A stretch of DNA of 25,296 nucleotides from contig JAEMTM010000010.1 of assembly GCA_016462305.1 (NCBI GenBank), forward strand, positions 1 through 25,296, given 5' to 3'. The DNA is from Sphingomonadaceae bacterium. GTDB lineage: Bacteria; Pseudomonadota; Alphaproteobacteria; Sphingomonadales; Sphingomonadaceae. The notes beneath the pieces were generated by a model. It did no database searches, was not told the origin of the DNA, and worked only from the letters and a program-made list of their open reading frames with translations. This document shows positions 1 to 7,847 of this stretch, in pieces (position 1 is the first letter of the stretch; every line of letters begins with the position of its first letter). A program made the translations under genes and the position numbers.

Positions 1-17
1 TCGGAGTAAGCACTCAT
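1..17 (-). CDS. trpD: Probable start of trpD (anthranilate phosphoribosyltransferase), cut by window edge
   Basis: An ATG at 17-15 on the minus strand overlaps the TGA stop of trpG as ATGA, the usual arrangement for translational coupling. Only the first codons (reading MSAYS) are present, so the product cannot be recognised from sequence. The name is inferred because trpD normally follows trpG in proteobacterial trp operons. No strong ribosome binding site is visible before it, which fits coupling to trpG. Confidence 0.4.
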
Positions 18-613
18 CCGCGTTCGCTTTCTGCTTTGTCAATGACATCCATCCCCGCAATCCGCATGAAATTGGCCAACATTGCGTGGCCATGCTCGGT
101 TGCGATGCTTTCGGGATGAAACTGCACGCCGTGAATGGGCAGCGTCATATGCCGAAAACCCATGACATGGCCGTCATCGCTTGTGGCATTCACAATCAAA
201 TCTGACGGCACATTTTCGACAATCAACGAATGATAACGCGTCGCTTGAAACGGGGAGGGTAATCCTGCGAACAGGCCATTATTGTCATGGGTAACAGGGG
301 AGGTTTTGCCATGCATTAACCCACCGCGCGCAACGGTGCCGCCAAAATGCTGCCCAATCGTCTGGTGGCCAAGGCACACGCCAAGCAGTGGCTTTCCGGC
401 ATCGGCACAAGCGGCCACAAGATCAAGGCTCACGCCCGCTTCATTGGGCGTTTTTGGCCCTGGGGAAATCAGGAACGCTTGCGCACCCGATGATAATGCC
501 TGACCCGCCGAAATGTCGTCATTGCGGACAACTTCGACCTTTGCCCCAAGCTCCATCAGATAATGGACAAGGTTCCAGGTAAAGCTGTCATAATTGTCGA
601 TGACTAAGATCAT
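14..613 (-). CDS. trpG: Anthranilate synthase component II (glutamine amidotransferase)
   Basis: The 199-residue product is the class I glutamine amidotransferase subunit. It releases ammonia from glutamine and passes it to TrpE to make anthranilate, the first step of tryptophan synthesis in the cytosol. Visible motifs are the N-terminal VIDNYDSFTWNL, the oxyanion segment SPGPKTPNEAG, the nucleophile Cys80 in GVCLGHQTIG, the HGKTS segment typical of TrpG near 101-105, and the catalytic pair His166/Glu168 in GVQFHPESIATEHG. Length is normal for a free-standing TrpG. The start at 613 has an AGGGA ribosome site six bases upstream. The gene lies 41 nt behind trpE and its stop overlaps the probable trpD start. 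A PabA role (4-aminodeoxychorismate) is possible for such subunits, but the trpE neighbour favours trpG. Confidence 0.96.
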   Translation of the reverse strand: MILVIDNYDSFTWNLVHYLMELGAKVEVVRNDDISAGQALSSGAQAFLISPGPKTPNEAGVSLDLVAACADAGKPLLGVCLGHQTIGQHFGGTVARGGLMHGKTSPVTHDNNGLFAGLPSPFQATRYHSLIVENVPSDLIVNATSDDGHVMGFRHMTLPIHGVQFHPESIATEHGHAMLANFMRIAGMDVIDKAESERG

Positions 614-625
614 GCGGCGTCCCTA

Positions 626-638
626 GCGGCTTTGCCGC
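626..638 (-). other. Intercistronic GC hairpin between trpE and trpG
   Basis: GCGGC and GCCGC (626-630 and 634-638) form a perfect 5-bp stem with a three-base loop, just upstream of the trpG ribosome site at about 620-624. No run of U follows, so it is not an intrinsic terminator. It may stabilise mRNA or tune trpG initiation relative to trpE; that role is only inferred. Confidence 0.4.
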
Positions 639-654
639 GTGGGTGGAAGGGGCA

Positions 655-2130
655 CTATTGCCCAAAACCCGTTTCACCCGCCACACGCATGGCCTCGCGG
701 GCTGCGGCGATCAGCGCGCCAGCCTTTGCCTCACATTCGCGTTGTTCATATGCGGGGTTGCTGTCGGCAACGATGCCAGCGCCGGCCTGCACATGCATGA
801 TGCCGTCTTTCACCACCGCCGTGCGCAAGACGATACAGCTATCCATGTCGCCATTGGGCGAGAAATAGCCAACCCCGCCCGCATAAGCGCCGCGGGTTTC
901 AGGCTCCAGCTCGGCAATGATTTCGCATGCCCGGACCTTGGGCGCGCCGGACACCGTGCCCGCCGGAAAGCCCGCGAATAAGGCATCAATCGCGTCCTTA
1001 TCATCGGCAAGCTCGCCTACCACGTTCGACACGATGTGCATCACATGGCTGTAAAATTCGACCATATAGCTGTCGGTAACGGTCACGCTGCCGCTTTTGG
1101 TCACGCGGCCAACATCGTTGCGCCCAAGGTCGAGCAGCATCAGATGCTCTGCGCGTTCCTTGGGGTCGGCCAGCAAGGATGCCTTGTTTTCCGCATCTTC
1201 CAGGCTGCTTTTACCGCGCGGCCGAGTTCCCGCTATGGGACGGATCGTCACTTCCCCGCCGCGTGCGCGTACTAAGATTTCGGGGCTTGACCCGATAAGC
1301 GCAAAACCCGGAAGGTCGATAAAATACAGAAACGGCGAGGGGTTTATGCGCCGCAATGCACGATAGAGATGGACAGGCGGCAGGCCAAAGGGCGCGGTGA
1401 AACGCTGCGCCAATACGACCTGAAAAATGTCGCCCGCCTTTATGTAATCCTTGGCGGAAGCCACCATTTCGACATAGCGCCCGGCGGGTAGGACGGGTTG
1501 CAGCGTCAGCTCTTGGCCATCGCACTGCGCCGCCGGTTCCGCTTGGGCAACATGCCCGGCATCGAGCAGCCGTTCCGCCGCATCCAAACGCGCATGGGCG
1601 CGCGCAACGGCTTGCGCGTCCGTCATGCCCGTCCAGACAGGCGATATGAGGAACATTTCGTCCTTCAAGCGGTCGAACACAAGAATGACCGTTGGCCGCA
1701 CGAACAGCATGTCCGGCAATTCCAACGCCGATTGCGGCGCACGCGGAAGTTTCTCGACAAGACCGATGGTCTCATAGCCAAAATAGCCGACAAGACAGGC
1801 AAGGGCAGGTGGCAATTCTTCTGGGACATCCATGCGACATGCGGCGGCCAAGGCCCGCAACGCATCGAGCGACGGGAGCAAGGAGGGCACAAACGCCTCG
1901 CGATCGGTCATCCATTGGCTGTTGATCTCGGCCTTATTTCCGGCGGCGCGGAACACAAGGTCCGGCGCTATGCCAATAAGGCTATGACGACCCCGCGTTT
2001 CGCCGCCCTCGACCGATTCCAAAATGAAATCGCCGCGCTCTGCCTCAAACAATTTCAGCGCAGCCGATACCGGTGTTTCGGTGTCAGCAATACGCTTTCG
2101 CCAGATGATCTGCGGCTTAGTTTCCGTCAC
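655..2130 (-). CDS. trpE: Anthranilate synthase component I
   Basis: The 491-residue chorismate-binding enzyme makes anthranilate from chorismate using ammonia from TrpG. The N-terminal domain carries the tryptophan feedback-site segment ESVEGGETRGRHS (38-50), so the enzyme should be inhibited by tryptophan. The catalytic domain has LIGSSPEILVR, RPIAGTRPRG, DLGRNDVGRV, GTVSGAPK (391-398), GAYAGGVGYF and VQAGAGIVADSNP, all as in active TrpE rather than PabB. The start is GTG at 2130, chosen because the next Met lies far inside the conserved region. It overlaps the last 14 nt of ppiD, so translation is probably coupled. No leader peptide or trp attenuator is visible before it, and expression may depend on the ppiD transcript. 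trpG follows in the same operon. Confidence 0.96.
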   Translation of the reverse strand: MTETKPQIIWRKRIADTETPVSAALKLFEAERGDFILESVEGGETRGRHSLIGIAPDLVFRAAGNKAEINSQWMTDREAFVPSLLPSLDALRALAAACRMDVPEELPPALACLVGYFGYETIGLVEKLPRAPQSALELPDMLFVRPTVILVFDRLKDEMFLISPVWTGMTDAQAVARAHARLDAAERLLDAGHVAQAEPAAQCDGQELTLQPVLPAGRYVEMVASAKDYIKAGDIFQVVLAQRFTAPFGLPPVHLYRALRRINPSPFLYFIDLPGFALIGSSPEILVRARGGEVTIRPIAGTRPRGKSSLEDAENKASLLADPKERAEHLMLLDLGRNDVGRVTKSGSVTVTDSYMVEFYSHVMHIVSNVVGELADDKDAIDALFAGFPAGTVSGAPKVRACEIIAELEPETRGAYAGGVGYFSPNGDMDSCIVLRTAVVKDGIMHVQAGAGIVADSNPAYEQRECEAKAGALIAAAREAMRVAGETGFGQ

Positions 2131-4057
2131 GGTTTGTCAGGCGGGTGCGGAGCTCTTTGATTCCGCCTTCATTTTTTTCAACGTCGGCATTTTTGGCGGC
2201 AGATACGATCATCTGCGCTGCATATTCTTGTTGCAATATGCCCGACAGCTCTTGCTTGCGTGCCATCAGCATCGGCACATTACCGCGTGCGTCGCCCTTT
2301 ATGATGTCATTAAGATGGACAACATACCAACCGCGATCCCCACCCGCCGCAAGAATTTTTGCCGTGCCCTTTTTCATGGCGAACATCATCGACAATGGTG
2401 GGGGAACAGGTTGGCCTTCGCGTGAGATGTCGGCGCGGGTGCCGCTTAGCCGTTCAACCTGTGCACCCTTGATAGCTGCGGCGGCAAGCGCGGTTTGAAG
2501 CGGCTGTCCCGCGTCCACGGCCTTGCGCAAGGCATCCGCAGCATTACGTGCGCCCTTTGCGCCTTCCGACAAAGCCCATTGCTGCAGCACTATGCTGCGG
2601 ACGCCATTCAAGGGCGGCGGCGCGGCTTCTTCAAAATTGGCAACCGCAATCATCGCGAATCTCTCGCCGGGGATCAACTCAATCAATTGCGCCGCGCCGT
2701 TGGTTTCCATCTGGAATGCCGCAGGCAAGATCGCCGCCATTTCCGGGATTGGCTTATAGGCAGGATTGCTAATGTCCTGTCCGGTCGCCAGCAACTTCGG
2801 CGAGCTATTGACCGTTAAACCATTTTGCTTCGCCACATCGGAAATCGTTGCGCCGTCTGCAAACGCGTCTTCGATCTCTGCCGTCATTTCGGTCAGCATT
2901 TCTTCGCTGCGCGTTTTTAACAATTCCTTCTCAATGTCGGCGCGCGCGTCGGCCAGCGACTTTGCCGCAATATTGTTGATGGCATCGACACGGATCACAG
3001 TCCAACCCAGCTTCCCACGCGCAGGCGTTGCAATGCTGCCCTGTGCAGCGGCGAACACCGCTTTGGCCACTGCTGCTGTTGTGGAGCTTGTCAGGCTGTC
3101 TTTGCTAACACTTGCCGTTGTCGTTACCGATAGTCCCAGTTCATTCGCAACCGCCGAAAGCGATTTACCGGCAGCAACTTGCGCCACTACGGATTTTGCA
3201 GCCGCTTCCGTTGGGACGATGACTTGGCTGATGTTGCGCGTTTGCGACGCCGCAAACTGCGCCGCATTGGCCTTGTAATAAGCGGCAATGTCCGCTTCGC
3301 TTGGCTTGGCGCGTTGTGCAATGATGTCGCGGCCAAAGATAGCATAGCTAACGGCCCGCTTTTCGGGGATGGTAAACTTTATGGCATTGTCGCTGTAGAA
3401 CTTCGCGAGCACAGCCTCGCTTGGCGGGCGTGTTGGCAAAAATGCCGTGGCCGGGATCGACGCAATCTGCCCGGCACGTTGTTCCAGCATCAACGACGCA
3501 TAAGGCAAAATCATGCCGTCCGGTGCGGCGGGCCCGCTGGCGGCTGCGGGCAAAATCTGCTGTGCGAACAAATTTTGGGTCAAATCGTCGCGGATTGCCT
3601 TTTCACTGACGCCGATTTGTTGGGCAAAGGCGCGAAACGCGTCGGCGCTGAACTTTCCATCCAATCCCATGGCACCCGGTATCTTGCGTATTTCCGAATC
3701 CACAAGCCGTTTGCTAACCGCCACGCCATATTTTTCACCAAAAACCGTGATTGCATAACGGTTTATCAATTGTGCCAGCGTGGCATCAAGCCCGCCGCCA
3801 TCGACAAATTGGGTCATATCAAGCGTTGGATTATTCTGGCGCTCCGCCCTCAACTGGTTTTCAAGTGACTCATTGAGGTCACTTAAAGTGATGTTCTTAT
3901 TGCCCACGCGGGCGACGTTACCGCCGCTTAATCCACCGAAATTGCCTGAACCGCTGACATCGCCAAGGGCAAAGGCAATGGCGATTAATCCAATGAAAGC
4001 GAGCGCGAAAATCGCGCCGAATTTTGAATTAATGCGTGAACGGATGGAGCTAATCAT
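2117..4057 (-). CDS. ppiD: Membrane-anchored periplasmic foldase, PpiD/SurA type
   Basis: This 646-residue protein has the PpiD layout. A short cytoplasmic start is followed by one transmembrane helix (about 13-31, rich in A, I, F and L). A SurA-like N-terminal chaperone domain spans about 45-230, a parvulin-like domain about 273-360, and a long C-terminal region completes it. PpiD is anchored in the inner membrane near SecYEG and helps newly exported proteins fold. The parvulin segment starts RNISQVIVP, where active parvulins usually show an RHILV-like motif, so prolyl isomerase activity is doubtful and a chaperone role more likely. Length is close to the roughly 620 residues of E. coli PpiD. 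Its 3' end overlaps trpE, an arrangement I recall from other alphaproteobacteria, and the two are probably co-transcribed. The 153-bp gap to tpiA should hold its promoter. Confidence 0.88.
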   Translation of the reverse strand: MISSIRSRINSKFGAIFALAFIGLIAIAFALGDVSGSGNFGGLSGGNVARVGNKNITLSDLNESLENQLRAERQNNPTLDMTQFVDGGGLDATLAQLINRYAITVFGEKYGVAVSKRLVDSEIRKIPGAMGLDGKFSADAFRAFAQQIGVSEKAIRDDLTQNLFAQQILPAAASGPAAPDGMILPYASLMLEQRAGQIASIPATAFLPTRPPSEAVLAKFYSDNAIKFTIPEKRAVSYAIFGRDIIAQRAKPSEADIAAYYKANAAQFAASQTRNISQVIVPTEAAAKSVVAQVAAGKSLSAVANELGLSVTTTASVSKDSLTSSTTAAVAKAVFAAAQGSIATPARGKLGWTVIRVDAINNIAAKSLADARADIEKELLKTRSEEMLTEMTAEIEDAFADGATISDVAKQNGLTVNSSPKLLATGQDISNPAYKPIPEMAAILPAAFQMETNGAAQLIELIPGERFAMIAVANFEEAAPPPLNGVRSIVLQQWALSEGAKGARNAADALRKAVDAGQPLQTALAAAAIKGAQVERLSGTRADISREGQPVPPPLSMMFAMKKGTAKILAAGGDRGWYVVHLNDIIKGDARGNVPMLMARKQELSGILQQEYAAQMIVSAAKNADVEKNEGGIKELRTRLTNRDGN

Positions 4058-4104
4058 GAACTGAGATTTCCTGCATATGCGGCGCTAAGTGACCTTTGCG
4101 AGAC

Positions 4105-4133
4105 GCTTTAGGCGGCAAGCCGCTGGCAATCAA
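4105..4133 (-). promoter_or_regulatory. Possible sigma-70 promoter for the ppiD-trpEG operon
   Basis: On the minus strand TTGATT (4133-4128) and TAAAGC (4110-4105) are separated by 17 nt and lie about 50 nt upstream of the ppiD start. The -35 matches the consensus at four of six positions and the -10 only weakly. A GCGG/CCGC palindrome (4112-4123) lies in the spacer. The position in a divergent gap is appropriate, but the assignment is tentative. Confidence 0.3.
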
Positions 4134-4210
4134 GGGATAGACTTGCCCAAATGGCCGAAAGCATGGATAGCCAACAAAGATTCGTAGCCCATAAAATTTT
4201 GAGGTGTCAG

Positions 4211-4957
4211 ATGCGTAAGTTTATCGTCGGGAATTGGAAAATGAACGGCACGTCCACTGATCTCGGCGAAATAGCCGCCATTTCTGCGGTGGCGCAGCTT
4301 TATCATTCTGTGGATTCGGCTTTGTGTGTTCCGGCAACGCTTATTGATCGCGCCGTCACCGCCGTTGGCGCGTTTCCCATTGGCGGCCAGGATTGCCATA
4401 TGCAAAATGCAGGGGCGCATACAGGCTGCGTTTCTGCCGATATGTTATCGGACGCAGGGGCGGTGCTGACCATCATCGGCCATAGCGAACGTCGCGCCGC
4501 GCAGCAGGAACAGGACAAAGATATCCGCGCCAAAGCGCAAGCGGCGAAGGCCGCTGGTTTGAAAGCCATATTGTGCGTCGGCGAAACGCTTGAGGAACGC
4601 GAAGCTGGCAAGGCGTTGGACATTGTCCTGGCCCAAATTACGCATTCCTTACCTGACAATGCCGCAGGCGCTTGGCTTAGCGTTGCCTACGAACCTATAT
4701 GGGCCATTGGAACGGGCCGCGTTGCCGAACCCGCCGATGTTGCGGACATGCATGCCGCCATTCGCGCTGCTTTGGTGGGGCGTTTTGGCGCGGAAGGCCA
4801 AAATATCCGTATTTTATACGGGGGTTCCATGAACGGCGACAATGCCGCGATACTTTTGGCGGTGCCAAATGTCGACGGTGGATTGATTGGCGGGGCGAGC
4901 CTGACCGCCGCCAAATTCCAACCGATATTGGCCGCAGCCCAAGCCAGCGGCGAATAG
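4211..4957 (+). CDS. tpiA: Triosephosphate isomerase
   Basis: The 248-residue TIM-barrel enzyme interconverts dihydroxyacetone phosphate and glyceraldehyde 3-phosphate in glycolysis and gluconeogenesis. Key residues are all present: Asn8 and Lys10 in FIVGNWKMNG, His91 in IIGHSERR, Glu161 in AYEPIWAIGTG, and the phosphate-binding ILYGGSMNG and GGLIGGASL segments. The start at 4211 is preferred over an in-frame Met at 4151. It places FIVGNWKMNG at the usual N-terminal position and has GAGG (4201-4204) at good spacing, while the upstream 20 codons match nothing in the family. It leads a plus-strand cluster with secG and pyrG. The 79-nt gap to secG allows co-transcription. Confidence 0.97.
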   Translation: MRKFIVGNWKMNGTSTDLGEIAAISAVAQLYHSVDSALCVPATLIDRAVTAVGAFPIGGQDCHMQNAGAHTGCVSADMLSDAGAVLTIIGHSERRAAQQEQDKDIRAKAQAAKAAGLKAILCVGETLEEREAGKALDIVLAQITHSLPDNAAGAWLSVAYEPIWAIGTGRVAEPADVADMHAAIRAALVGRFGAEGQNIRILYGGSMNGDNAAILLAVPNVDGGLIGGASLTAAKFQPILAAAQASGE

Positions 4958-5036
4958 CATTGAAGAATATTGCTGCGCTCGCTATGTGGGCGCGATAATC
5001 ATTGGCAGTTCGCCTTTCATATTCGGAATTTCTCTC

Positions 5037-5408
5037 ATGGGTCTTTTTCATTTTCTCATCGTTGTTCAGGGCATTATCGCAGCATCGCTCGTCGGCGTCA
5101 TATTGATGCAGCGTTCCGAAGGCGGCGGCTTGGGCATGGGGGGAAGCCCATCGGGCCTGATGTCAGCACGGGGTGCCGCAGATTTTCTGACGCGCACAAC
5201 CACGATATTGGCGACCTTGTTCATCCTGCTGTCGATATCCCTGGCCTTTGTCGCTGCGAAAAAGGGCAATAGCGGTGAAATCGACAATAGCTTGCAACGC
5301 ACCGAAGTGCCATCCGCGCCAACCGCGCCCGTTACGAATGCGCCTGCCTCTGCGACGCCTGCCGAACCTGCGCCCGCGCCTGCTTCCGAAGTTCCACTCG
5401 ACAAATAA
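5037..5408 (+). CDS. secG: Protein translocase subunit SecG
   Basis: The 123-residue SecG is the small auxiliary subunit of the SecYEG channel in the inner membrane. It has two transmembrane helices (about 3-23 and 54-74) joined by the diagnostic glycine-rich loop LMQRSEGGGLGMGGSPSGLM and the conserved ADFLTRTT. The C-terminal tail (about 88-120) is low-complexity Pro/Ala/Glu, longer than in E. coli SecG but familiar in alphaproteobacteria. The start at 5037 is chosen because an in-frame Met at 4986 would add 17 residues before the first helix, and a weak GGA lies nine bases upstream of 5037. Placement between tpiA and pyrG is a recurring alphaproteobacterial arrangement and supports the call. 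Confidence 0.95.
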   Translation: MGLFHFLIVVQGIIAASLVGVILMQRSEGGGLGMGGSPSGLMSARGAADFLTRTTTILATLFILLSISLAFVAAKKGNSGEIDNSLQRTEVPSAPTAPVTNAPASATPAEPAPAPASEVPLDK

Positions 5409-5507
5409 TAGCTCCGGTCGAAATTTCTGTTTTACACAGGTTAATTTTCATCTGCCGGATTCGTGCGCTTGTGTTTTGGTGCAAAGATGGCTTATGCCTT
5501 TTCTCCC

Positions 5508-7142
5508 ATGACACGGTTCATTTTTATCACCGGTGGCGTGGTCTCCTCGCTTGGCAAAGGTCTTATGGCGGCATCGCTTGCCGCGCTTTTGCAAGCGCGC
5601 GGCTATCGCGTCCGCATCCGGAAGTTTGACCCTTATTTGAATGTCGATCCGGGCACGATGTCGCCATATCAACATGGCGAAGTCTATGTGACCGATGACG
5701 GGGCGGAGACTGATCTCGACCTTGGCCATTATGAACGCTTCACCGGCGTTTCGGCGCGTCAGTCGGACAATATTACGTCTGGCCGGATTTATCAGAATAT
5801 TATCCAAAAAGAACGCCGCGGTGATTATCTGGGCGCAACGGTGCAGGTCATCCCGCACGTTACCGACTTCATTAAAGAATTCGCCAAGGCCGAGACACAG
5901 GATTTGGATTTTGTTCTATGCGAAATCGGCGGCACTGTGGGCGATATCGAATCGCTCCCGTTTATTGAGGCCATTCGCCAGTTACGCAACGAACTGGGCC
6001 GCGAACGGACCTTGTCGGTGCATGTGACCTTGGTGCCCTATATCGCCGCAGCAGGCGAGCTAAAAACAAAGCCGACACAGCATAGCGTGCGCGAGCTGAC
6101 ATCCTTGGGTATTCAACCCGATGTGTTGCTATGCCGCTGCGAACATCCGCTGCCGGAGGCAGAGCGCTCCAAGATTGCGGCATTTTGTAATGTCCGCAAA
6201 GAGGCGGTTATTCCAGCACTTGATGCCAAAAGCATTTACGCCGTGCCCCTGCAATATCATATCGAAGGACTTGATAATGAAGTGCTTCGGGCATTTGGCC
6301 TTGAATCGGAGGGCGAGCCTGACCTTGCCCGTTGGGACGACATCATCGACCGACAATCCAACCCCGAAGGCGAAGTGACCATCGGCGTTGTCGGCAAATA
6401 TGTTGGCCTTGCCGATGCGTATAAGTCCCTCAACGAAGCATTAACGCATGGCGGCCTGTCCAACCGGGTGAAGGTCAATATCAAATGGATTGACGCCGAA
6501 TTGTTCGAACAATCCGAAGATGACATCGCAACCGCGCTTGAGCCTATGAACGCCATTTTGGTCCCCGGCGGATTTGGTGAACGCGGCTCCGAAGGAAAGA
6601 TTGCGGCGGTCAAATTCGCGCGTGAACGTCAGGTGCCCTTTTTCGGCATCTGCCTTGGTATGCAAATGGCATGTATCGAAGGCGCACGGAACACCGCTGG
6701 CCTGTCGGGCGCATCCAGCACGGAATTTGGTCCCACAAAAGAACCCATTGTCGGCATCATCACCGAATGGATGAGCCAAGAGGGCATTCAAAAGCGCGAA
6801 ACGGGTGGCGACATGGGCGGCACCATGCGTTTGGGCGCTTATGATGCCGTGCTGGATGGCAACAGCCATGTTGCCTCGATTTACGGCAGCAAAAACATAT
6901 CGGAGCGGCATCGTCACCGTTACGAAGTCAACGTCCATTATAAGGATGCGCTGGAGCAGGGCGGGCTGGTGTTCAGCGGCATGTCCCCCGACGGCGAACT
7001 GCCCGAGATTGTCGAACGCCCCGACCATCCATGGTTTATCGGCGTGCAGTTCCACCCAGAATTGAAATCACGCCCATTTGCGCCGCATCCCTTGTTCGCC
7101 AGCTTTGTAAAGGCGGCGGTGAAGCAAAGCCGATTGGTGTAA
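5508..7142 (+). CDS. pyrG: CTP synthase
   Basis: The 544-residue enzyme makes CTP from UTP, ATP and glutamine in the cytosol. The N-terminal amidoligase domain (about 1-265) opens with FIFITGGVVSSLGKG and contains KFDPYLNVDPGTMSP and GGTVGDIES. The C-terminal class I glutaminase domain has PGGFGERG, nucleophile Cys382 in FFGICLGMQ, and His516/Glu518 in QFHPELKSRP. Start 5508 gives the family's usual N terminus and length. In-frame alternatives at 5487 (ATG) and 5463 (GTG) would add 7 or 15 unconserved residues. No clear ribosome site precedes 5508, so the exact start is less sure than the identity. A strong hairpin terminator follows the stop. Confidence 0.97.
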   Translation: MTRFIFITGGVVSSLGKGLMAASLAALLQARGYRVRIRKFDPYLNVDPGTMSPYQHGEVYVTDDGAETDLDLGHYERFTGVSARQSDNITSGRIYQNIIQKERRGDYLGATVQVIPHVTDFIKEFAKAETQDLDFVLCEIGGTVGDIESLPFIEAIRQLRNELGRERTLSVHVTLVPYIAAAGELKTKPTQHSVRELTSLGIQPDVLLCRCEHPLPEAERSKIAAFCNVRKEAVIPALDAKSIYAVPLQYHIEGLDNEVLRAFGLESEGEPDLARWDDIIDRQSNPEGEVTIGVVGKYVGLADAYKSLNEALTHGGLSNRVKVNIKWIDAELFEQSEDDIATALEPMNAILVPGGFGERGSEGKIAAVKFARERQVPFFGICLGMQMACIEGARNTAGLSGASSTEFGPTKEPIVGIITEWMSQEGIQKRETGGDMGGTMRLGAYDAVLDGNSHVASIYGSKNISERHRHRYEVNVHYKDALEQGGLVFSGMSPDGELPEIVERPDHPWFIGVQFHPELKSRPFAPHPLFASFVKAAVKQSRLV

Positions 7143-7151
7143 TTGGTAAAA

Positions 7152-7185
7152 GGGGCGACGGTTTTATCCTGCCGCCCCATTTTTT
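7152..7185. terminator. Bidirectional intrinsic terminator between pyrG and hsp20
   Basis: GGGGCG (7152-7157) pairs with CGCCCC (7173-7178). After one mismatch an inner 3-bp stem closes a seven-base loop. On the plus strand six T follow (7180-7185), which would end the pyrG transcript. On the minus strand the stem is followed by four U, so it can also end the convergent hsp20 transcript. Confidence 0.82.
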
Positions 7186-7190
7186 AACGC

Positions 7191-7676
7191 TTAAGCCGCG
7201 CGCGGCCCTTTTTTCGTGGGCGCGTCATCATGTTCAATGACCGTTGCGGTTGTTTTTGCGCCAATCGCAATTTTGCGTGGCTTCAACGCTTCGGGCACTT
7301 CGCGCAATAGGGTGATAATCAAAAGACCATCGGCCATGTCGGCATCGATCACATGGATATGATCGGCCAGTTGAAACCGGCGTTCGAAGTTTCGGTTGGC
7401 GATTCCCATATGCAGGAAATCGCGATTATCATTGCTTTCGGACTGCTTGCTGCCCGTCACAATCAACAAATTTTGCTGCGCAATTATGTCGACCTCATCG
7501 ACCTTGAACCCGGCAACGGCGACAGTGATCTTATAGTCATTCTCGCCCGTGCGCTCGATATTGAACGGTGGGTAATTTTCATTTTGCGCGGCACGGCCCG
7601 TGGTTTCGAGCAGCTCAAAAAGGCGGTCAAAGCCAACGGTGTTCCGGCGATAGGGTGTAAAATCAAAACGCGTCAT
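7191..7676 (-). CDS. Small heat-shock protein, Hsp20/IbpA family
   Basis: The 161-residue product is an ATP-independent holdase that binds unfolding proteins in the cytosol. An alpha-crystallin domain spans about 38-127, preceded by YPPFNIER and including TVAVAGFKVDEVDI, RNFERRFQL and ADGLLIITLLREVPE. The C-terminal I-x-I motif (Ile136-Ala-Ile138) is present and should drive oligomer assembly. The N terminus MTRFDFTPYRRNTVGFDRLF is typical of IbpA-like proteins in alphaproteobacteria. The start at 7676 has a perfect AAGGAG ribosome site (7690-7685); the 60 further upstream in-frame residues are leader sequence, not protein. It is a single-gene unit between two terminators. The region upstream carries a heat-shock-type promoter and an RNA thermometer-like structure. 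Confidence 0.94.
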   Translation of the reverse strand: MTRFDFTPYRRNTVGFDRLFELLETTGRAAQNENYPPFNIERTGENDYKITVAVAGFKVDEVDIIAQQNLLIVTGSKQSESNDNRDFLHMGIANRNFERRFQLADHIHVIDADMADGLLIITLLREVPEALKPRKIAIGAKTTATVIEHDDAPTKKGPRAA

Positions 7677-7766
7677 TACAAATTCTCCTTCAAGCAATTT
7701 GGTTCGTCGCCAACCCCACAAATGCAGCGGCCAGCATGTTCGTTTTTGGAGCCTTTTGGGCCTCCG
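7677..7766 (-). promoter_or_regulatory. ROSE-like RNA thermometer in the hsp20 5' UTR
   Basis: The hairpin next to the start (7701-7679) pairs CAAATT with AATTTG, then C7694-G7685, U7693-A7686 and U7692-G7687, closing on the loop GAAG. G7695 is left bulged inside UUGCU (7697-7693), directly opposite the ribosome site AAGGAG (7690-7685). A UUGCU or UCGCU element with an extra G masking the Shine-Dalgarno sequence is the hallmark of ROSE thermometers known upstream of small heat-shock genes in alpha- and gammaproteobacteria. Upstream stem-loops fit the multi-hairpin layout: GGA-GCC/GGC-TCC at 7765-7748, a small stem near 7737-7716, and GGTT/AACC at 7715-7701 with a GCGA loop. Function is inferred: masked at low temperature, open on heating. 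Confidence 0.72.
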
Positions 7767-7772
7767 ACAAGC

Positions 7773-7802
7773 AAGATGGGATGCGCCCCAAAAATTGCAA
7801 GG
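7773..7802 (-). promoter_or_regulatory. RpoH (sigma-32) type heat-shock promoter of hsp20
   Basis: On the minus strand CCTTGCAA (7802-7795) and CCCATCTT (7780-7773) are separated by 14 nt. This closely resembles the sigma-32 consensus (CTTGAA, then CCCATNT, with about 13-15 nt between). Transcription would start near 7767, right at the first hairpin of the thermometer-like leader, giving a 5' UTR of about 90 nt. Confidence 0.68.
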
Positions 7803-7847
7803 CCAAAAAATCATGACAGAAACATCGTCAGCAATATCGACCACAAC

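Noticed and set aside
1498..2160. A 220-codon plus-strand frame over trpE
   Set aside because: Antisense to the conserved N-terminal half of TrpE; no independent support.
4112..4123. GCGGCAAGCCGC palindrome as a terminator between ppiD and tpiA
   Set aside because: Both genes point away from it and no U tract follows on either strand; at most it is part of a promoter spacer.
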